The position numbers and the translations under genes are program-made. From assembly GCA_021800315.1 (NCBI GenBank), contig JAJYZD010000042.1, forward strand, positions 1 to 18,751: a stretch of 18,751 bases of DNA, read 5' to 3'. The notes beneath the pieces were generated by a model. It searched no databases and had not been told where the DNA came from. It saw nothing but the letters and a program-made list of their open reading frames with translations. Source of the stretch: Bacillota bacterium (lineage in GTDB: Bacteria > Bacillota > Desulfotomaculia > Desulfotomaculales > JAJYZD01). Of the stretch, positions 6,998 to 14,049 are shown one piece after another (the first letter of the stretch is position 1; every line of letters starts with the position of its first letter).

Positions 6998-7324
6998 ATG
7001 CAGTTGGTGGTTACCCCCAAAGCGCAGGAGGCGCTGAAGGATTTTGTGGCCAAGCGGAATATCATCGACCCCGTCATCAGAATCTATATGCTGGAAGGTG
7101 GCTGAGGGGGGCCCAGTTACGGCCTGGCTTTGGACAAGTCAGTTCACGACGAGGACACTTCCTGGGATGTCGACGCCATCAAGTTCGTGGCCGACTCCAG
7201 GCTCGCTTCCATGCAGGACAACTTTACCGTCGATTACCAGCGCTCCTGGCTGGGCGGGGAGGATTTCTCGGTTTCCCGGGAACGGGGCGGGGGAAACAAC
7301 TGCGGATCCTGCAGCTGTTCGTAA
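6998..7324 (+). CDS. HesB/IscA-like selenoprotein (in-frame TGA at codon 36 read as Sec)
   Basis: A-type iron-sulfur carrier-like protein, 108 residues. From ATG 6998 (seven bases after GAAGGAAGGA) the frame reads 35 codons to MLEGG, then TGA at 7103-7105, then continues without interruption as GGPSYGLALD to a TAA at 7322-7324. The two sides join into a single HesB-like domain, and the TGA sits where IscA/HesB proteins carry their first conserved cysteine before a small-residue/Tyr motif. That is the expected place for selenocysteine. The C-terminus NNCGSCSCS (C102, C105, C107) replaces the usual CGCG ending. HesB-like selenoproteins with Sec at this site are a known family in anaerobic bacteria. 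A gene caller would report only a fragment from about 7130. Function is inferred: Fe-S cluster or selenium/redox handling. The Sec machinery (selA/B/C/D) is not in this window. Confidence 0.88.
7106..7145 (+). promoter_or_regulatory. Candidate bacterial SECIS element downstream of the recoded TGA
   Basis: Bacterial SECIS hairpins lie inside the coding sequence just after the UGA. Here GGGGGGCC follows at once, and two alternative short stems are available: CCAG (7113-7116) with CTGG (7124-7127) around loop TTACGGC, or GGGCC (7109-7113) with GGCCT (7121-7125) around CAGTTAC. Both are short and the loops lie close to the UGA, so the exact element is uncertain. Recoding itself is better supported by protein homology than by this structure. 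Confidence 0.35.
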
Positions 7325-7499
7325 CCAGGTAACATGCGGTTTTCCGGTCGGGGCGCCCATCGTGGGCGGGCCCGGCCGGTTTGCGTTTTGCCCCCCTTGG
7401 TCCCGGTGCCGGCTTTGTTTGGGGAATACGGTGAGTCCTTTGACCGGCATCCCGGGATGACCACCGGCGCTGGGAAAGCCTGTTTACAGCCGTTTTTCC
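7325..7499 (+). other. Intergenic region between the selenoprotein gene and yceD
   Basis: No gene seen. It contains the small hairpin CGCCCA-TCG-TGGGCG (7354-7368), not followed closely by a T-run, and the 12-bp palindrome CATCCCGGGATG near 7447. Neither is a convincing terminator. Confidence 0.4.
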
Positions 7500-7529
7500 T
7501 TGACAAGCGCTTCCACGCCCCTATATAAT
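7500..7529 (+). promoter_or_regulatory. Strong sigma-A promoter of yceD-rpmF
   Basis: TTGACA (7500-7505) and TATAAT (7524-7529), both perfect, with an 18-bp spacer. Transcription would start about 7536, 13 nt before the GGAGGAG ribosome site of yceD. Strength fits expression of a ribosomal protein gene. Confidence 0.85.
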
Positions 7530-7560
7530 GAACCAGTGTTTCTCTCGCGGAGGAGTGTTA

Positions 7561-8061
7561 ATGAGGATTGACCTGACCGAAGCCAACCGTACGCCCGGGA
7601 GCGTCGGGAGACACGTCCTGGAGGAGCGCATGGGCCCCCTGGAACTGGGGTCGGAAGAGGTAATCCTTCCGGAACCGGTCCGGGCCGAGTTGACCGTAAC
7701 CGGCTCCGAAGGGATGTTCTGGGTGGAGGGCGGCGTCGCCGCGACGGGTGAATTCAGGTGCAGCCGTTGTCTGGCACCCTTCCGGGTGCCGCTCTCGGCC
7801 GAGTTGCAGGAGAAATACCATCCCCGGGGCGCGGCGGCGGACCTTGACGCCGTGTTCCACCATGGTGATTACGTCGACGTTACCCGGGAGGTGCAAAAGG
7901 CCCTGCTGCTGGTGTTGCCCATGAAGCCGGTCTGCCGGGCCGATTGTCCGGGCTTGTGTCCCACGTGCGGACGGGATTTGAATGAAGGGCCTTGCGGATG
8001 CAGGGACGAGACGGTGGATTCCAGGCTCGCCGCTTTGGCCGGCTTTTTCAAGGACCGATGA
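7561..8061 (+). CDS. yceD: DUF177 (YceD-family) cysteine-rich protein
   Basis: YceD/DUF177 protein, almost always encoded directly before rpmF in bacteria and linked in other species to 23S rRNA or ribosome maturation; the biochemical role is not settled. The 166-residue product is soluble. The core pattern is visible: CSRCLAPF in the middle and a C-terminal cysteine cluster (CRADCPGLCPTCGRDLN, then CGC), which looks able to bind a metal. The start is the ATG at 7561, five bases after GGAGGAG (7549-7555). An in-frame ATG at 7528 is rejected because it falls inside the -10 element and upstream of the ribosome site. rpmF follows after an 88-bp gap, and both are probably read from the promoter at 7500 to the terminator at 8453. 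Confidence 0.88.
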   Translation: MRIDLTEANRTPGSVGRHVLEERMGPLELGSEEVILPEPVRAELTVTGSEGMFWVEGGVAATGEFRCSRCLAPFRVPLSAELQEKYHPRGAAADLDAVFHHGDYVDVTREVQKALLLVLPMKPVCRADCPGLCPTCGRDLNEGPCGCRDETVDSRLAALAGFFKDR

Positions 8062-8149
8062 AGCGCTCCCGGCCGGGGGCCGAAGATCAAACAAAATTTG
8101 AAGGGGGAGAGAGCCTGGTGGCCGGACAGGTTAGCCGGGCGATTAGGGA

Positions 8150-8350
8150 ATGGGTGTACCGAAAGGCAGAATGTCCAAGTGCCGGACCAGGATGCGCCGG
8201 TCCATCTGGACCAGGATTGAAACGCCGCAACTGGCCAGATGCCCGCAGTGCCACGAGCTGATATTGCCGCACCGGGTCTGTCCCGCCTGTGGTTACTACA
8301 AGGCGAGGGAAGTTGTGAAAGAGAAAGCCAAGGCCAAGGCCAGGAAGTAG
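8150..8350 (+). CDS. rpmF: 50S ribosomal protein L32 (zinc-ribbon form)
   Basis: Structural protein of the large ribosomal subunit. The 66-residue product has the L32 signature: N-terminal MGVPKGRMSKCRTRMRRS, then a zinc ribbon CPQC (31-34) and CPAC (44-47) with the intervening HELILPHRV, and a lysine-rich tail. All four cysteines are present, so this is the zinc-binding paralogue type. The start is ATG 8150; an in-frame TAG at 8144-8146 rules out anything upstream. The ribosome site is poor for so highly expressed a gene (AGGG almost touching the ATG). It sits between yceD and fapR as in most Firmicutes, and is separated from fapR by a terminator and a new promoter. Confidence 0.96.
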   Translation: MGVPKGRMSKCRTRMRRSIWTRIETPQLARCPQCHELILPHRVCPACGYYKAREVVKEKAKAKARK

Positions 8351-8397
8351 GTCCTCACCGTCTGGTCTCCGCCTGGCCGGGCTACCCGCCCCGGGGG

Positions 8398-8414
8398 CCC
8401 ACCCGAAGGGTGGG
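8398..8414 (+). other. GC-rich hairpin in the rpmF 3' region
   Basis: CCCACCC (8398-8404), loop GAA, GGGTGGG (8408-8414): a 7-bp perfect stem. It can be extended by GGG (8395-8397) with CCC (8422-8424) across a bulge. It lies between rpmF and the terminator and may protect the message 3' end. Confidence 0.55.
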
Positions 8415-8452
8415 TGCGGGGCCCGTCCCGGAGGGAACCCCCGGTATCCGGG

Positions 8453-8488
8453 CCCGGTCCCATCATACGGCCGGGATTTTTTTGTTTT
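8453..8488 (+). terminator. Intrinsic terminator after rpmF
   Basis: CCCGG (8453-8457) pairs with CCGGG (8471-8475) and is followed by ATTTTTTTGTTTT. The stem is short with a 13-nt loop, but the T-run is excellent. It separates yceD-rpmF from the FapR-controlled operon. Confidence 0.65.
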
Positions 8489-8515
8489 CCGTACTTCAAG
8501 TCTGTTATATCTATT

Positions 8516-8532
8516 TTGGTATCAGGTACTAA
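8516..8532 (+). promoter_or_regulatory. FapR operator
   Basis: TTGGTATCAGGTACTAA is a 17-bp imperfect palindrome. The right half GGTACTAA matches the known FapR site exactly and the left half differs at two of eight positions. It coincides with the -35 hexamer and most of the spacer of the fapR promoter, so bound FapR would block RNA polymerase. Together with fapR immediately downstream this supports autoregulation relieved by malonyl-CoA. Confidence 0.85.
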
Positions 8533-8543
8533 AAAAGTATAAT
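8516..8543 (+). promoter_or_regulatory. Promoter of the fapR-plsX-fab operon
   Basis: TTGGTA (8516-8521), 16-bp spacer, TATAAT (8538-8543). The -10 is perfect. The message would start about 8550, inside or just before the GAGGGGGG ribosome site of fapR, so the leader is very short. Confidence 0.75.
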
Positions 8544-8563
8544 GGAAGTGAGGGGGGTACTTT

Positions 8564-9154
8564 ATGGCCAAACCGGGCGTCTCGGCCAAAGCCAGCCGGC
8601 AGCTGGCCCTGTCCAGGTATCTGGAGAACAATCCCTTGCTGACCGACGAGGAATTGGCCGGTTTCCTGCGGGTCAGCGTGCAGACGGTGAGGCTCGACCG
8701 CGGCGAGTTGTCTATTCCGGAACTGCGGGAGCGCCTGAAGAAAATGGCTACGGCGGGCGCTTCCCCGACCGCGGGTACGGCCCGGGAACCGGTCTTCACC
8801 TTCGTCCTCCCCGAGCCGGGGGCCCAGTGCCTGCCGGTTCAGACGGTGATAACGCCGGCCATGGTCACCGGTCACGGCGGGTTGAACTGCACCGATTATC
8901 TTTTCGTCCTGGCCAACCGGCTGGCCCTTAACCTGGTCAATACGGGGATCAGCATCACCAGGGCGGCCAAGGTCAGTTTCAAGAGGCCGTTGAAAGTGGG
9001 GGAAAAAACCATTACCAAGGCGATGGTTAACCAGCAAAAAGGGAATAAGTTTATGGTACGGGTAATGGCCACGGTCCGCGACGAACTGGTTTTTGAGGGA
9101 AAGTTCCTTATTTTCGCCCTGTCCGGGGAAGGTGGCGTGGTCAGTTGCGAATAG
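8564..9154 (+). CDS. fapR: Transcriptional repressor of fatty-acid and phospholipid synthesis, FapR
   Basis: FapR represses genes of lipid synthesis and is released by malonyl-CoA, so the pathway runs when its precursor is plentiful. The 196-residue product matches the family's length. Seen: an N-terminal helix-turn-helix (residues about 10-45, with LLTDEELAGFLRVSVQTVRLDR), a linker, and a hot-dog effector-binding domain (about 75-190; HGGLNCTDYLFVLANRLALNLVN). The start is ATG 8564, seven bases after GAGGGGGG. It is the first gene of the operon and overlaps plsX by 10 bp. Its operator overlaps its own promoter at 8516-8532. Confidence 0.95.
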   Translation: MAKPGVSAKASRQLALSRYLENNPLLTDEELAGFLRVSVQTVRLDRGELSIPELRERLKKMATAGASPTAGTAREPVFTFVLPEPGAQCLPVQTVITPAMVTGHGGLNCTDYLFVLANRLALNLVNTGISITRAAKVSFKRPLKVGEKTITKAMVNQQKGNKFMVRVMATVRDELVFEGKFLIFALSGEGGVVSCE

Positions 9155-10143
9155 CCGTCGACGCCATGGGCGGCGACTTCGCGCCCCGGGAAGCCGTTGT
9201 CGGCGCCATGGAAGCCATCGATTCTTATGACCTCGAGGTAATCCTGGTCGGGGATGAAGCCACCATCCGGGCGGAAATGGCCGGTTATCCCGGGGGTGGC
9301 CGGATAAGCGTGTACCACGCGCCGGAAGTGATCGCCATGCACGAACAGCCCGCCGTGGCGGTGCGGAAAAAGCGCCAGTCCTCGATAGTGGTGGCCGTCG
9401 GGCTGGTTAAGACCGGGCAGGCCGCGGGTCTGGTTTCCGCCGGCCACACCGGGGCGGCCATGGCGTCCGCGCTCCTGGGCCTGGGCCGCATCGGCGGTGT
9501 GGACCGGCCCGCCATCGCCAGTGTGCTGCCGGGCGAGAAGGGCGGCGTCGTCCTGTTGGACGCCGGGGCCAACGTGGATTGCAAACCCGCCAACCTGGCC
9601 CAGTTCGCCCTGATGGGCAGTATCTACGCGGAGAAGATCAGGGGGGTGGAAAACCCCCGGGTCGGACTCTTAAGCGTCGGCGAGGAGGATTGCAAGGGCA
9701 ACGAATTGACCCTGGCCGCCTTTCCGCTGCTCAAGGGTTTGGACATCAACTTCGCCGGCAACGTGGAAGGGCGGGATATCTTCAACAACCTCGTTGACGT
9801 GGTGGTGTGCGACGGTTTTACCGGCAACATCGTCCTGAAAATGTGCGAGGGGCTGGCGGGAACGTTATTCAGAATGACCAGGGCGGAACTCTCGGGAAGC
9901 CGTGGCGGAACGGACTACCTACCCGCCGTGGAAGCACTGAACCGGCGTCTTGATTACGCGGAATACGGGGGGGCGCCCCTGCTGGGGGTCAACGGCGTGG
10001 TCGTGATCTCGCACGGCAGTTCCCGGGCCAAGGCTTTCAAGAACGCGATCAGGATGGCCGGTGAATCGGTGGACAACGGGTTGGTCCGGGCCATCGGGGC
10101 CATGGTGGGGAAACGTTACGACGAGGTGAGTATAGATGCATAA
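9145..10143 (+). CDS. plsX: Phosphate acyltransferase PlsX
   Basis: Peripheral membrane enzyme that converts acyl-ACP and phosphate to acyl-phosphate, the acyl donor for PlsY in phosphatidic acid synthesis. The 332-residue length is normal. Seen: the opening IAVDAMGGDFAP, the GHTGAAMASALLGLGRI region, LLDAGANVDCKP, VGEEDCKGNELT, and VVCDGFTGNIVLKMCEG, all characteristic of PlsX. The start is TTG at 9145, inside the end of fapR; this weak start in a 10-bp overlap points to translational coupling. fabH begins 8 bp before the plsX stop, so the coupling continues. Confidence 0.96.
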   Translation: MRIAVDAMGGDFAPREAVVGAMEAIDSYDLEVILVGDEATIRAEMAGYPGGGRISVYHAPEVIAMHEQPAVAVRKKRQSSIVVAVGLVKTGQAAGLVSAGHTGAAMASALLGLGRIGGVDRPAIASVLPGEKGGVVLLDAGANVDCKPANLAQFALMGSIYAEKIRGVENPRVGLLSVGEEDCKGNELTLAAFPLLKGLDINFAGNVEGRDIFNNLVDVVVCDGFTGNIVLKMCEGLAGTLFRMTRAELSGSRGGTDYLPAVEALNRRLDYAEYGGAPLLGVNGVVVISHGSSRAKAFKNAIRMAGESVDNGLVRAIGAMVGKRYDEVSIDA

Positions 10144-11128
10144 GCGGGTGGGCGGTGCCGGCATATGGGGCTTGGGCCGGTACCTGCCGGAGCGGGTGCT
10201 GACCAATGCCGAACTGGAGCGGATGGTGGAAACCAACGACGAATGGATCGTTTCCCGTACCGGCATCAGGGAACGCCGGATCGCCGCCGGGGACCAGACC
10301 ACCACCGACCTGGCCCTGCCGGCGTCCCGCCAGGCCATGGAGAGGGCCGGGGTGACCCCGGAGGACCTGGATCTGATCATTTTTTGCACCAACAACCCCG
10401 ATACCGTGATTCCCGCCGCAGGCCCCGTTTTGCAGGGCAAACTGGGAGCCACCCGGGCGGGAGCCTTCGACCTGGTCGCGGGCTGCAGCGGCTATATTTA
10501 CGGCCTGTCCGTGGCGAGCCAGTTCGCGGCGAGCCGGACCTACCTGACCATCCTGGTGGTCGGGGCGGACATGTTGTCCCGGGTCGTGGACTGGCAGGAC
10601 CGCACCACCTGCGTCCTGTTCGGCGACGGCGCCGGGGCGGCGGTGGTCCGTCCGGTGCCGGACGGACGGGGGATATTGTCTTTCCGCCTGGCCTGCGACG
10701 GGACCAAGGCGGGCGAAATAATCGTACCGGCGGGTGGGGCGAGCCGGCCGGCGACGCACGGGACGGTGGACGCGCGCGAGCACTACCTCCGCATGAACGG
10801 CCGGGAAGTGTTCCGCTTCGCCGTGACGGCCTGCGAGAAGGTGGCGCGGGAGGTGCTCGACGCCGCCGCCGTTTCGGCCGAAGACGTGGCGCTGTTCGTT
10901 CCCCACCAGGCCAACCTGCGCATCATCGAGAATTCGGCCAGGAGACTGGGCATCGGTATGGACCGGGTCATGGTCAACGTGGACCGCTACGGCAACAGTT
11001 CGGCCGCGACCATTCCCGTGGCCCTGGCGGAAGCGGAGGAACAAGGACGCTTGAAGCAGGGTGACCTGGTGCTCCTGGTGGGCTTCGGCGCCGGTCTGAC
11101 TTACGCCGGCATGGTCATCCGGTGGTAG
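10136..11128 (+). CDS. fabH: Beta-ketoacyl-ACP synthase III, FabH
   Basis: Starts fatty-acid chains by condensing an acyl-CoA primer with malonyl-ACP. The 330-residue protein has the complete Cys-His-Asn triad: C117 in AGCSGY, H257 in VPHQAN, N287 in RYGNSS. The N-terminal signature NDEWIVSRTGIRERRIA is intact. Primer preference (acetyl or branched-chain) cannot be read reliably. The start is ATG 10136, after GAGGTGAG, overlapping plsX by 8 bp. fabK follows after 10 bp. Confidence 0.97.
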   Translation: MHKRVGGAGIWGLGRYLPERVLTNAELERMVETNDEWIVSRTGIRERRIAAGDQTTTDLALPASRQAMERAGVTPEDLDLIIFCTNNPDTVIPAAGPVLQGKLGATRAGAFDLVAGCSGYIYGLSVASQFAASRTYLTILVVGADMLSRVVDWQDRTTCVLFGDGAGAAVVRPVPDGRGILSFRLACDGTKAGEIIVPAGGASRPATHGTVDAREHYLRMNGREVFRFAVTACEKVAREVLDAAAVSAEDVALFVPHQANLRIIENSARRLGIGMDRVMVNVDRYGNSSAATIPVALAEAEEQGRLKQGDLVLLVGFGAGLTYAGMVIRW

Positions 11129-11138
11129 ACGGGGAGTT

Positions 11139-12092
11139 GTGACGATCATGTCTTTGTATACGCCTCTGTGCGACCTGCTGGGCATCGAATATCCGATTTT
11201 CCAGGGCGGGATGGCCTGGGTTTCGGATGCCGCCCTGGCCGCGGCGGTTTCCCGCGCGGGCGCGCTGGGGATCATCGGCAGCGGTTCGGCGGATCCGCAG
11301 TGGGTGGCGCGGGAGATAAGGAAAGTCAGAGAGCTTACGGACCGGCCCTTCGGCGTCAACGTCATGCTCATGAACCCGCATGCCGCTGAAATAATGGCGG
11401 TGATCAGGGAACTCAAGGTGCCGGTGGTGACCACGGGGGCGGGTAACCCCGGCAAGTACGTGGCCGGGTTGAAAGAAGCCGGCGTCCGCATTTTCCCGGT
11501 GGTTTCGGCGGTGGCCCCGGCCAGGCGGCTGGCCCGGAGCGGTGTGGACGGCCTCATAGCCGAAGGCATGGAGTCCGGCGGCCACATCGGTGAACTGGGC
11601 ACCCTGCCCCTGGTTCCCCAGGTAGTTGACGCGGTGAATGTCCCGGTTGTCGCCGCCGGTGGCATCTTCGACGGCAGGGGGGTGGCGGCCGCGCTGGTCC
11701 TGGGGGCCGCGGGCGTGCAGTTGGGCACCCGGTTCATGACGGCGTTGGAGTGTACCATCCATCCCCGGGTCAAGGAGGCCCTGGTCCGCGCTTCCGACCG
11801 GGACACGGCGGTTACCGGACGCAGTCTGGGCCATCCCGTCCGGGCGTTGTACAACAGGCTGACCAGGCGGTTTGCCGAGATGGAGGCGGCGGGGGTGCCT
11901 AAGGAAGAGATTGAAGAGCTGGGCCGGGGACGCCTGCGGGCGGCGATGGTGGAAGGCGACGTGGAGAATGGCACCATCTGTGCCGGCCAGGTGGCGGGCA
12001 TGGTCGAAAAGATCCAGCCGGCCGCCGAAATCATCGCGGAACTCGTATCCGGAACCCAAGAGCGTATCCGGCGGCTGGAAGGGGTGGTATAG
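11139..12092 (+). CDS. fabK: FMN-dependent enoyl-ACP reductase II, FabK
   Basis: Catalyses the last reduction of each elongation cycle (enoyl-ACP to acyl-ACP) with FMN and NAD(P)H. It belongs to the nitronate-monooxygenase-like TIM-barrel family and is unrelated to FabI, so it is expected to be insensitive to triclosan. Seen: the N-terminal YPIFQGGMAW, the SGGHIGE motif with the His conserved in FabK (H149 from this start), VVAAGGIFDGRGVAAAL and GVQLGTRFM for flavin phosphate binding. The position between fabH and fabD supports FabK over a nitronate monooxygenase. The start is ambiguous: GTG 11139 lies two bases after GGGGAG, while ATG 11148 lies eleven bases after it; the product is 317 or 314 residues. 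No fabI or fabL is present here. Confidence 0.92.
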   Translation: MTIMSLYTPLCDLLGIEYPIFQGGMAWVSDAALAAAVSRAGALGIIGSGSADPQWVAREIRKVRELTDRPFGVNVMLMNPHAAEIMAVIRELKVPVVTTGAGNPGKYVAGLKEAGVRIFPVVSAVAPARRLARSGVDGLIAEGMESGGHIGELGTLPLVPQVVDAVNVPVVAAGGIFDGRGVAAALVLGAAGVQLGTRFMTALECTIHPRVKEALVRASDRDTAVTGRSLGHPVRALYNRLTRRFAEMEAAGVPKEEIEELGRGRLRAAMVEGDVENGTICAGQVAGMVEKIQPAAEIIAELVSGTQERIRRLEGVV

Positions 12093-12093
12093 A

Positions 12094-13023
12094 GTGCTAG
12101 CGTTGGTTTTTCCCGGCCAGGGATCGCAGACCGTGGGCATGGGGCGGTTTTTCTTCGACCGCCATCCGGTGGTGCGGGAGGTGTTCGCCAGGGCCGACGC
12201 AGTGCTGGGGATGCCTCTTTCCCACCTGATCCTGGAGGGGCCGGCCTTTGATCTGAACCGCACCGTTAATACCCAGCCGGCCCTTCTGACCGTGGAAACG
12301 GCGCTCTCCCGCCTCCTGGCTGAGGAAGGAATCAGGCCGCGGGCCGTGGCGGGGCACAGCCTGGGCGAGTATTCGGCCCTGGTGGCCGCGGGCGCCCTGG
12401 ACTTCGAAGACGCCCTGCAACTGGTTCAACTGCGCGGCCGTTTGATGGAAGAGGCCGTACCGGACGGCGCCGGGGGTATGGCGGCCGTGGTGGGCCTGGA
12501 GGCCGCGGTCATGGAGCGGCTTTGCCGGGAAGCCGGCGGGACGGTGGAACCGGTCAACTACAATTGCCCGGGGCAGGTGGTCCTGGCCGGAGAAAACATT
12601 GCTTTGGGCCGGGCCGTGGAACTGGCCGGGGAGGCCGGAGCCAGGCAGTGCGTCCGGCTTAAGGTGAGCGGACCGTTCCATTCCCGCCTGATGCGGCCGG
12701 CCGGGGATAAACTGGCCCAGGCCCTTTCCCGGGTGGCCGTCCGCGACCCGCAGGTGCCGGTGGTGACCAACGCGGGGGCCGCCTGGGCGAAAACCGGCCG
12801 GGAGGTGCTGGAAGCCCTCGTGGTACAAATGTACAGCCCGGTGCGCTGGGAGGATTCGGTCCGCCTGCTGTTGGAAGCCGGGATCCAGGCCTTCGTGGAG
12901 GTGGGCCCGGGGAGGGTGCTGTCGGGCCTGATCAAGAAAATCGACCGGCAAGCCAGGGTCTTCAACATGGAAGACGATTCTTTTTGGGAAAAAGGCCTTG
13001 CGGAGTTTAAAGGGGTTGCCTAA
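12094..13023 (+). CDS. fabD: Malonyl-CoA:ACP transacylase, FabD
   Basis: Loads malonyl groups from CoA onto acyl carrier protein. The 309 residues match the family. Seen: the opening LALVFPGQGSQTVGMG, the nucleophile elbow GHSLGEY with S89, and the catalytic histidine H196 in SGPFHSRLM; NYNCPGQVVLAG is also typical. The start is GTG 12094 because FabD proteins begin at this motif. The frame is open further upstream, but that stretch lies within fabK in another frame. AAGGGGTGG lies about seven bases upstream. It follows the fabK stop directly (last bases 12090-12092), and fabG starts one base after its own stop. Confidence 0.96.
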   Translation: MLALVFPGQGSQTVGMGRFFFDRHPVVREVFARADAVLGMPLSHLILEGPAFDLNRTVNTQPALLTVETALSRLLAEEGIRPRAVAGHSLGEYSALVAAGALDFEDALQLVQLRGRLMEEAVPDGAGGMAAVVGLEAAVMERLCREAGGTVEPVNYNCPGQVVLAGENIALGRAVELAGEAGARQCVRLKVSGPFHSRLMRPAGDKLAQALSRVAVRDPQVPVVTNAGAAWAKTGREVLEALVVQMYSPVRWEDSVRLLLEAGIQAFVEVGPGRVLSGLIKKIDRQARVFNMEDDSFWEKGLAEFKGVA

Positions 13024-13024
13024 A

Positions 13025-13768
13025 ATGTTTCTTGACGGTAAAGTGGCGCTGGTGACCGGGGCTTCCCGGGGCATCGGCCGGACCATCGCCCTGGAACTGG
13101 CGAAGAGCGGCGCGGCACTCGCCATCAACTACGCCGCTTCCCGGGAAGGGGCCGAAAACACCGTGGCGGCCATCGCTGCCATGGGAGGGCGGGCGTGTGC
13201 CTTGCGGGCCGACGTTTCCGGCTTCCAGGCGGCCCGGGAACTGGTGGAAGAGTGTGTGGCCGCCCTGGGAGGGGTCGATATCCTGGTCAACAACGCCGGT
13301 ATTACCAGGGACAACCTGATTTTGCGCATGAAGGAGGAGGATTGGGACGCGGTAGTGGATACCAACCTGAAGGGAGCCTTCAACTGCATCCGGTCCGCGG
13401 CCAGGTACATGGTGAAAAACCGCTGGGGCCGGATCATCAACATCAGTTCGGTGGCCGGCCTGTCGGGAAACGCCGGGCAGGTCAACTACTCGGCGGCCAA
13501 GGCCGGTTTGATCGGCCTGACCAAGGCCATGGCCAAGGAACTGGGTTCCCGGAACATAACGGTGAACGCAGTGGCACCCGGCCTGATCGATACCGACATG
13601 ACCGGGATTCTGACGGACAAACAGCGGGAAAAAATCAGCAATTCGATCGCTTTGGGCAGGCTGGGACGGCCCGGGGACGTGGCGGCGCTGGTGGCCTTTC
13701 TGGCCGGCGACGCGGCGGGTTACATTTCGGGACAGGTCATAGCCGTGGACGGCGGTCTGGTCATTTAA
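13025..13768 (+). CDS. fabG: 3-oxoacyl-ACP reductase, FabG
   Basis: NADPH-dependent short-chain dehydrogenase that reduces beta-ketoacyl-ACP in each elongation round. It has 247 residues, the usual length. Seen: the cofactor motif TGASRGIG (11-18), NNAG (89-92), and the catalytic Ser-Tyr-Lys as S142 (INISSVAG), Y155 and K159 (YSAAK). The C-terminal GYISGQVIAVDGGL is standard. The start is ATG 13025; an in-frame upstream start at 12998 lies inside fabD and would add residues foreign to the family. AAAGGGG lies 11 bases upstream, inside the fabD end, again suggesting coupling. Confidence 0.97.
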   Translation: MFLDGKVALVTGASRGIGRTIALELAKSGAALAINYAASREGAENTVAAIAAMGGRACALRADVSGFQAARELVEECVAALGGVDILVNNAGITRDNLILRMKEEDWDAVVDTNLKGAFNCIRSAARYMVKNRWGRIINISSVAGLSGNAGQVNYSAAKAGLIGLTKAMAKELGSRNITVNAVAPGLIDTDMTGILTDKQREKISNSIALGRLGRPGDVAALVAFLAGDAAGYISGQVIAVDGGLVI

Positions 13769-13784
13769 GAGAGGGGGAAAACGA

Positions 13785-14015
13785 ATGTCAATTTTGGACC
13801 GGGTTAAAACCATAATTGTCGATCAGCTCGGTGCGGAGGAATCCGAGGTAACCATGGAGGCGTCTTTCGTGGACGACCTGGGGGCGGATTCCCTGGATAT
13901 CGTGGAACTGGTGATGGCACTGGAAGAGGAGTTCGACCTGGAGATTCCGGACGACGAGGCGGAGAAAATCCGTACCGTCGGGGAAGCCGTGAAATACATC
14001 CAGGCCCACCAGTAA
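13785..14015 (+). CDS. acpP: Acyl carrier protein
   Basis: Small acidic carrier of growing acyl chains. The 76-residue length and sequence are typical, with the phosphopantetheine attachment serine S36 in GADSLDIVEL. The start is ATG 13785 after GAGAGGGGG, 16 bp after fabG. It sits between fabG and fabF, the classic position for the fatty-acid AcpP rather than a secondary-metabolism carrier. Confidence 0.98.
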   Translation: MSILDRVKTIIVDQLGAEESEVTMEASFVDDLGADSLDIVELVMALEEEFDLEIPDDEAEKIRTVGEAVKYIQAHQ

Positions 14016-14049
14016 TGGGGGGGGACAGGCTGCGGGAGGTGCTGTTCTT

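Noticed and set aside
7130..7324. Separate 64-codon gene starting after the TGA
   Set aside because: Its first codon is an internal TTG without a ribosome site; the sequence is the C-terminal part of the HesB-like selenoprotein.
7992..8261. 89-codon plus-strand frame across the yceD-rpmF junction
   Set aside because: Out of frame with both yceD and rpmF, which are certain, and has no family character.
10049..12034. 661-codon minus-strand frame opposite fabH and fabK
   Set aside because: Shadow frame; low-complexity Arg/Pro/Ser-rich product with no family features, opposite two clear fab genes.
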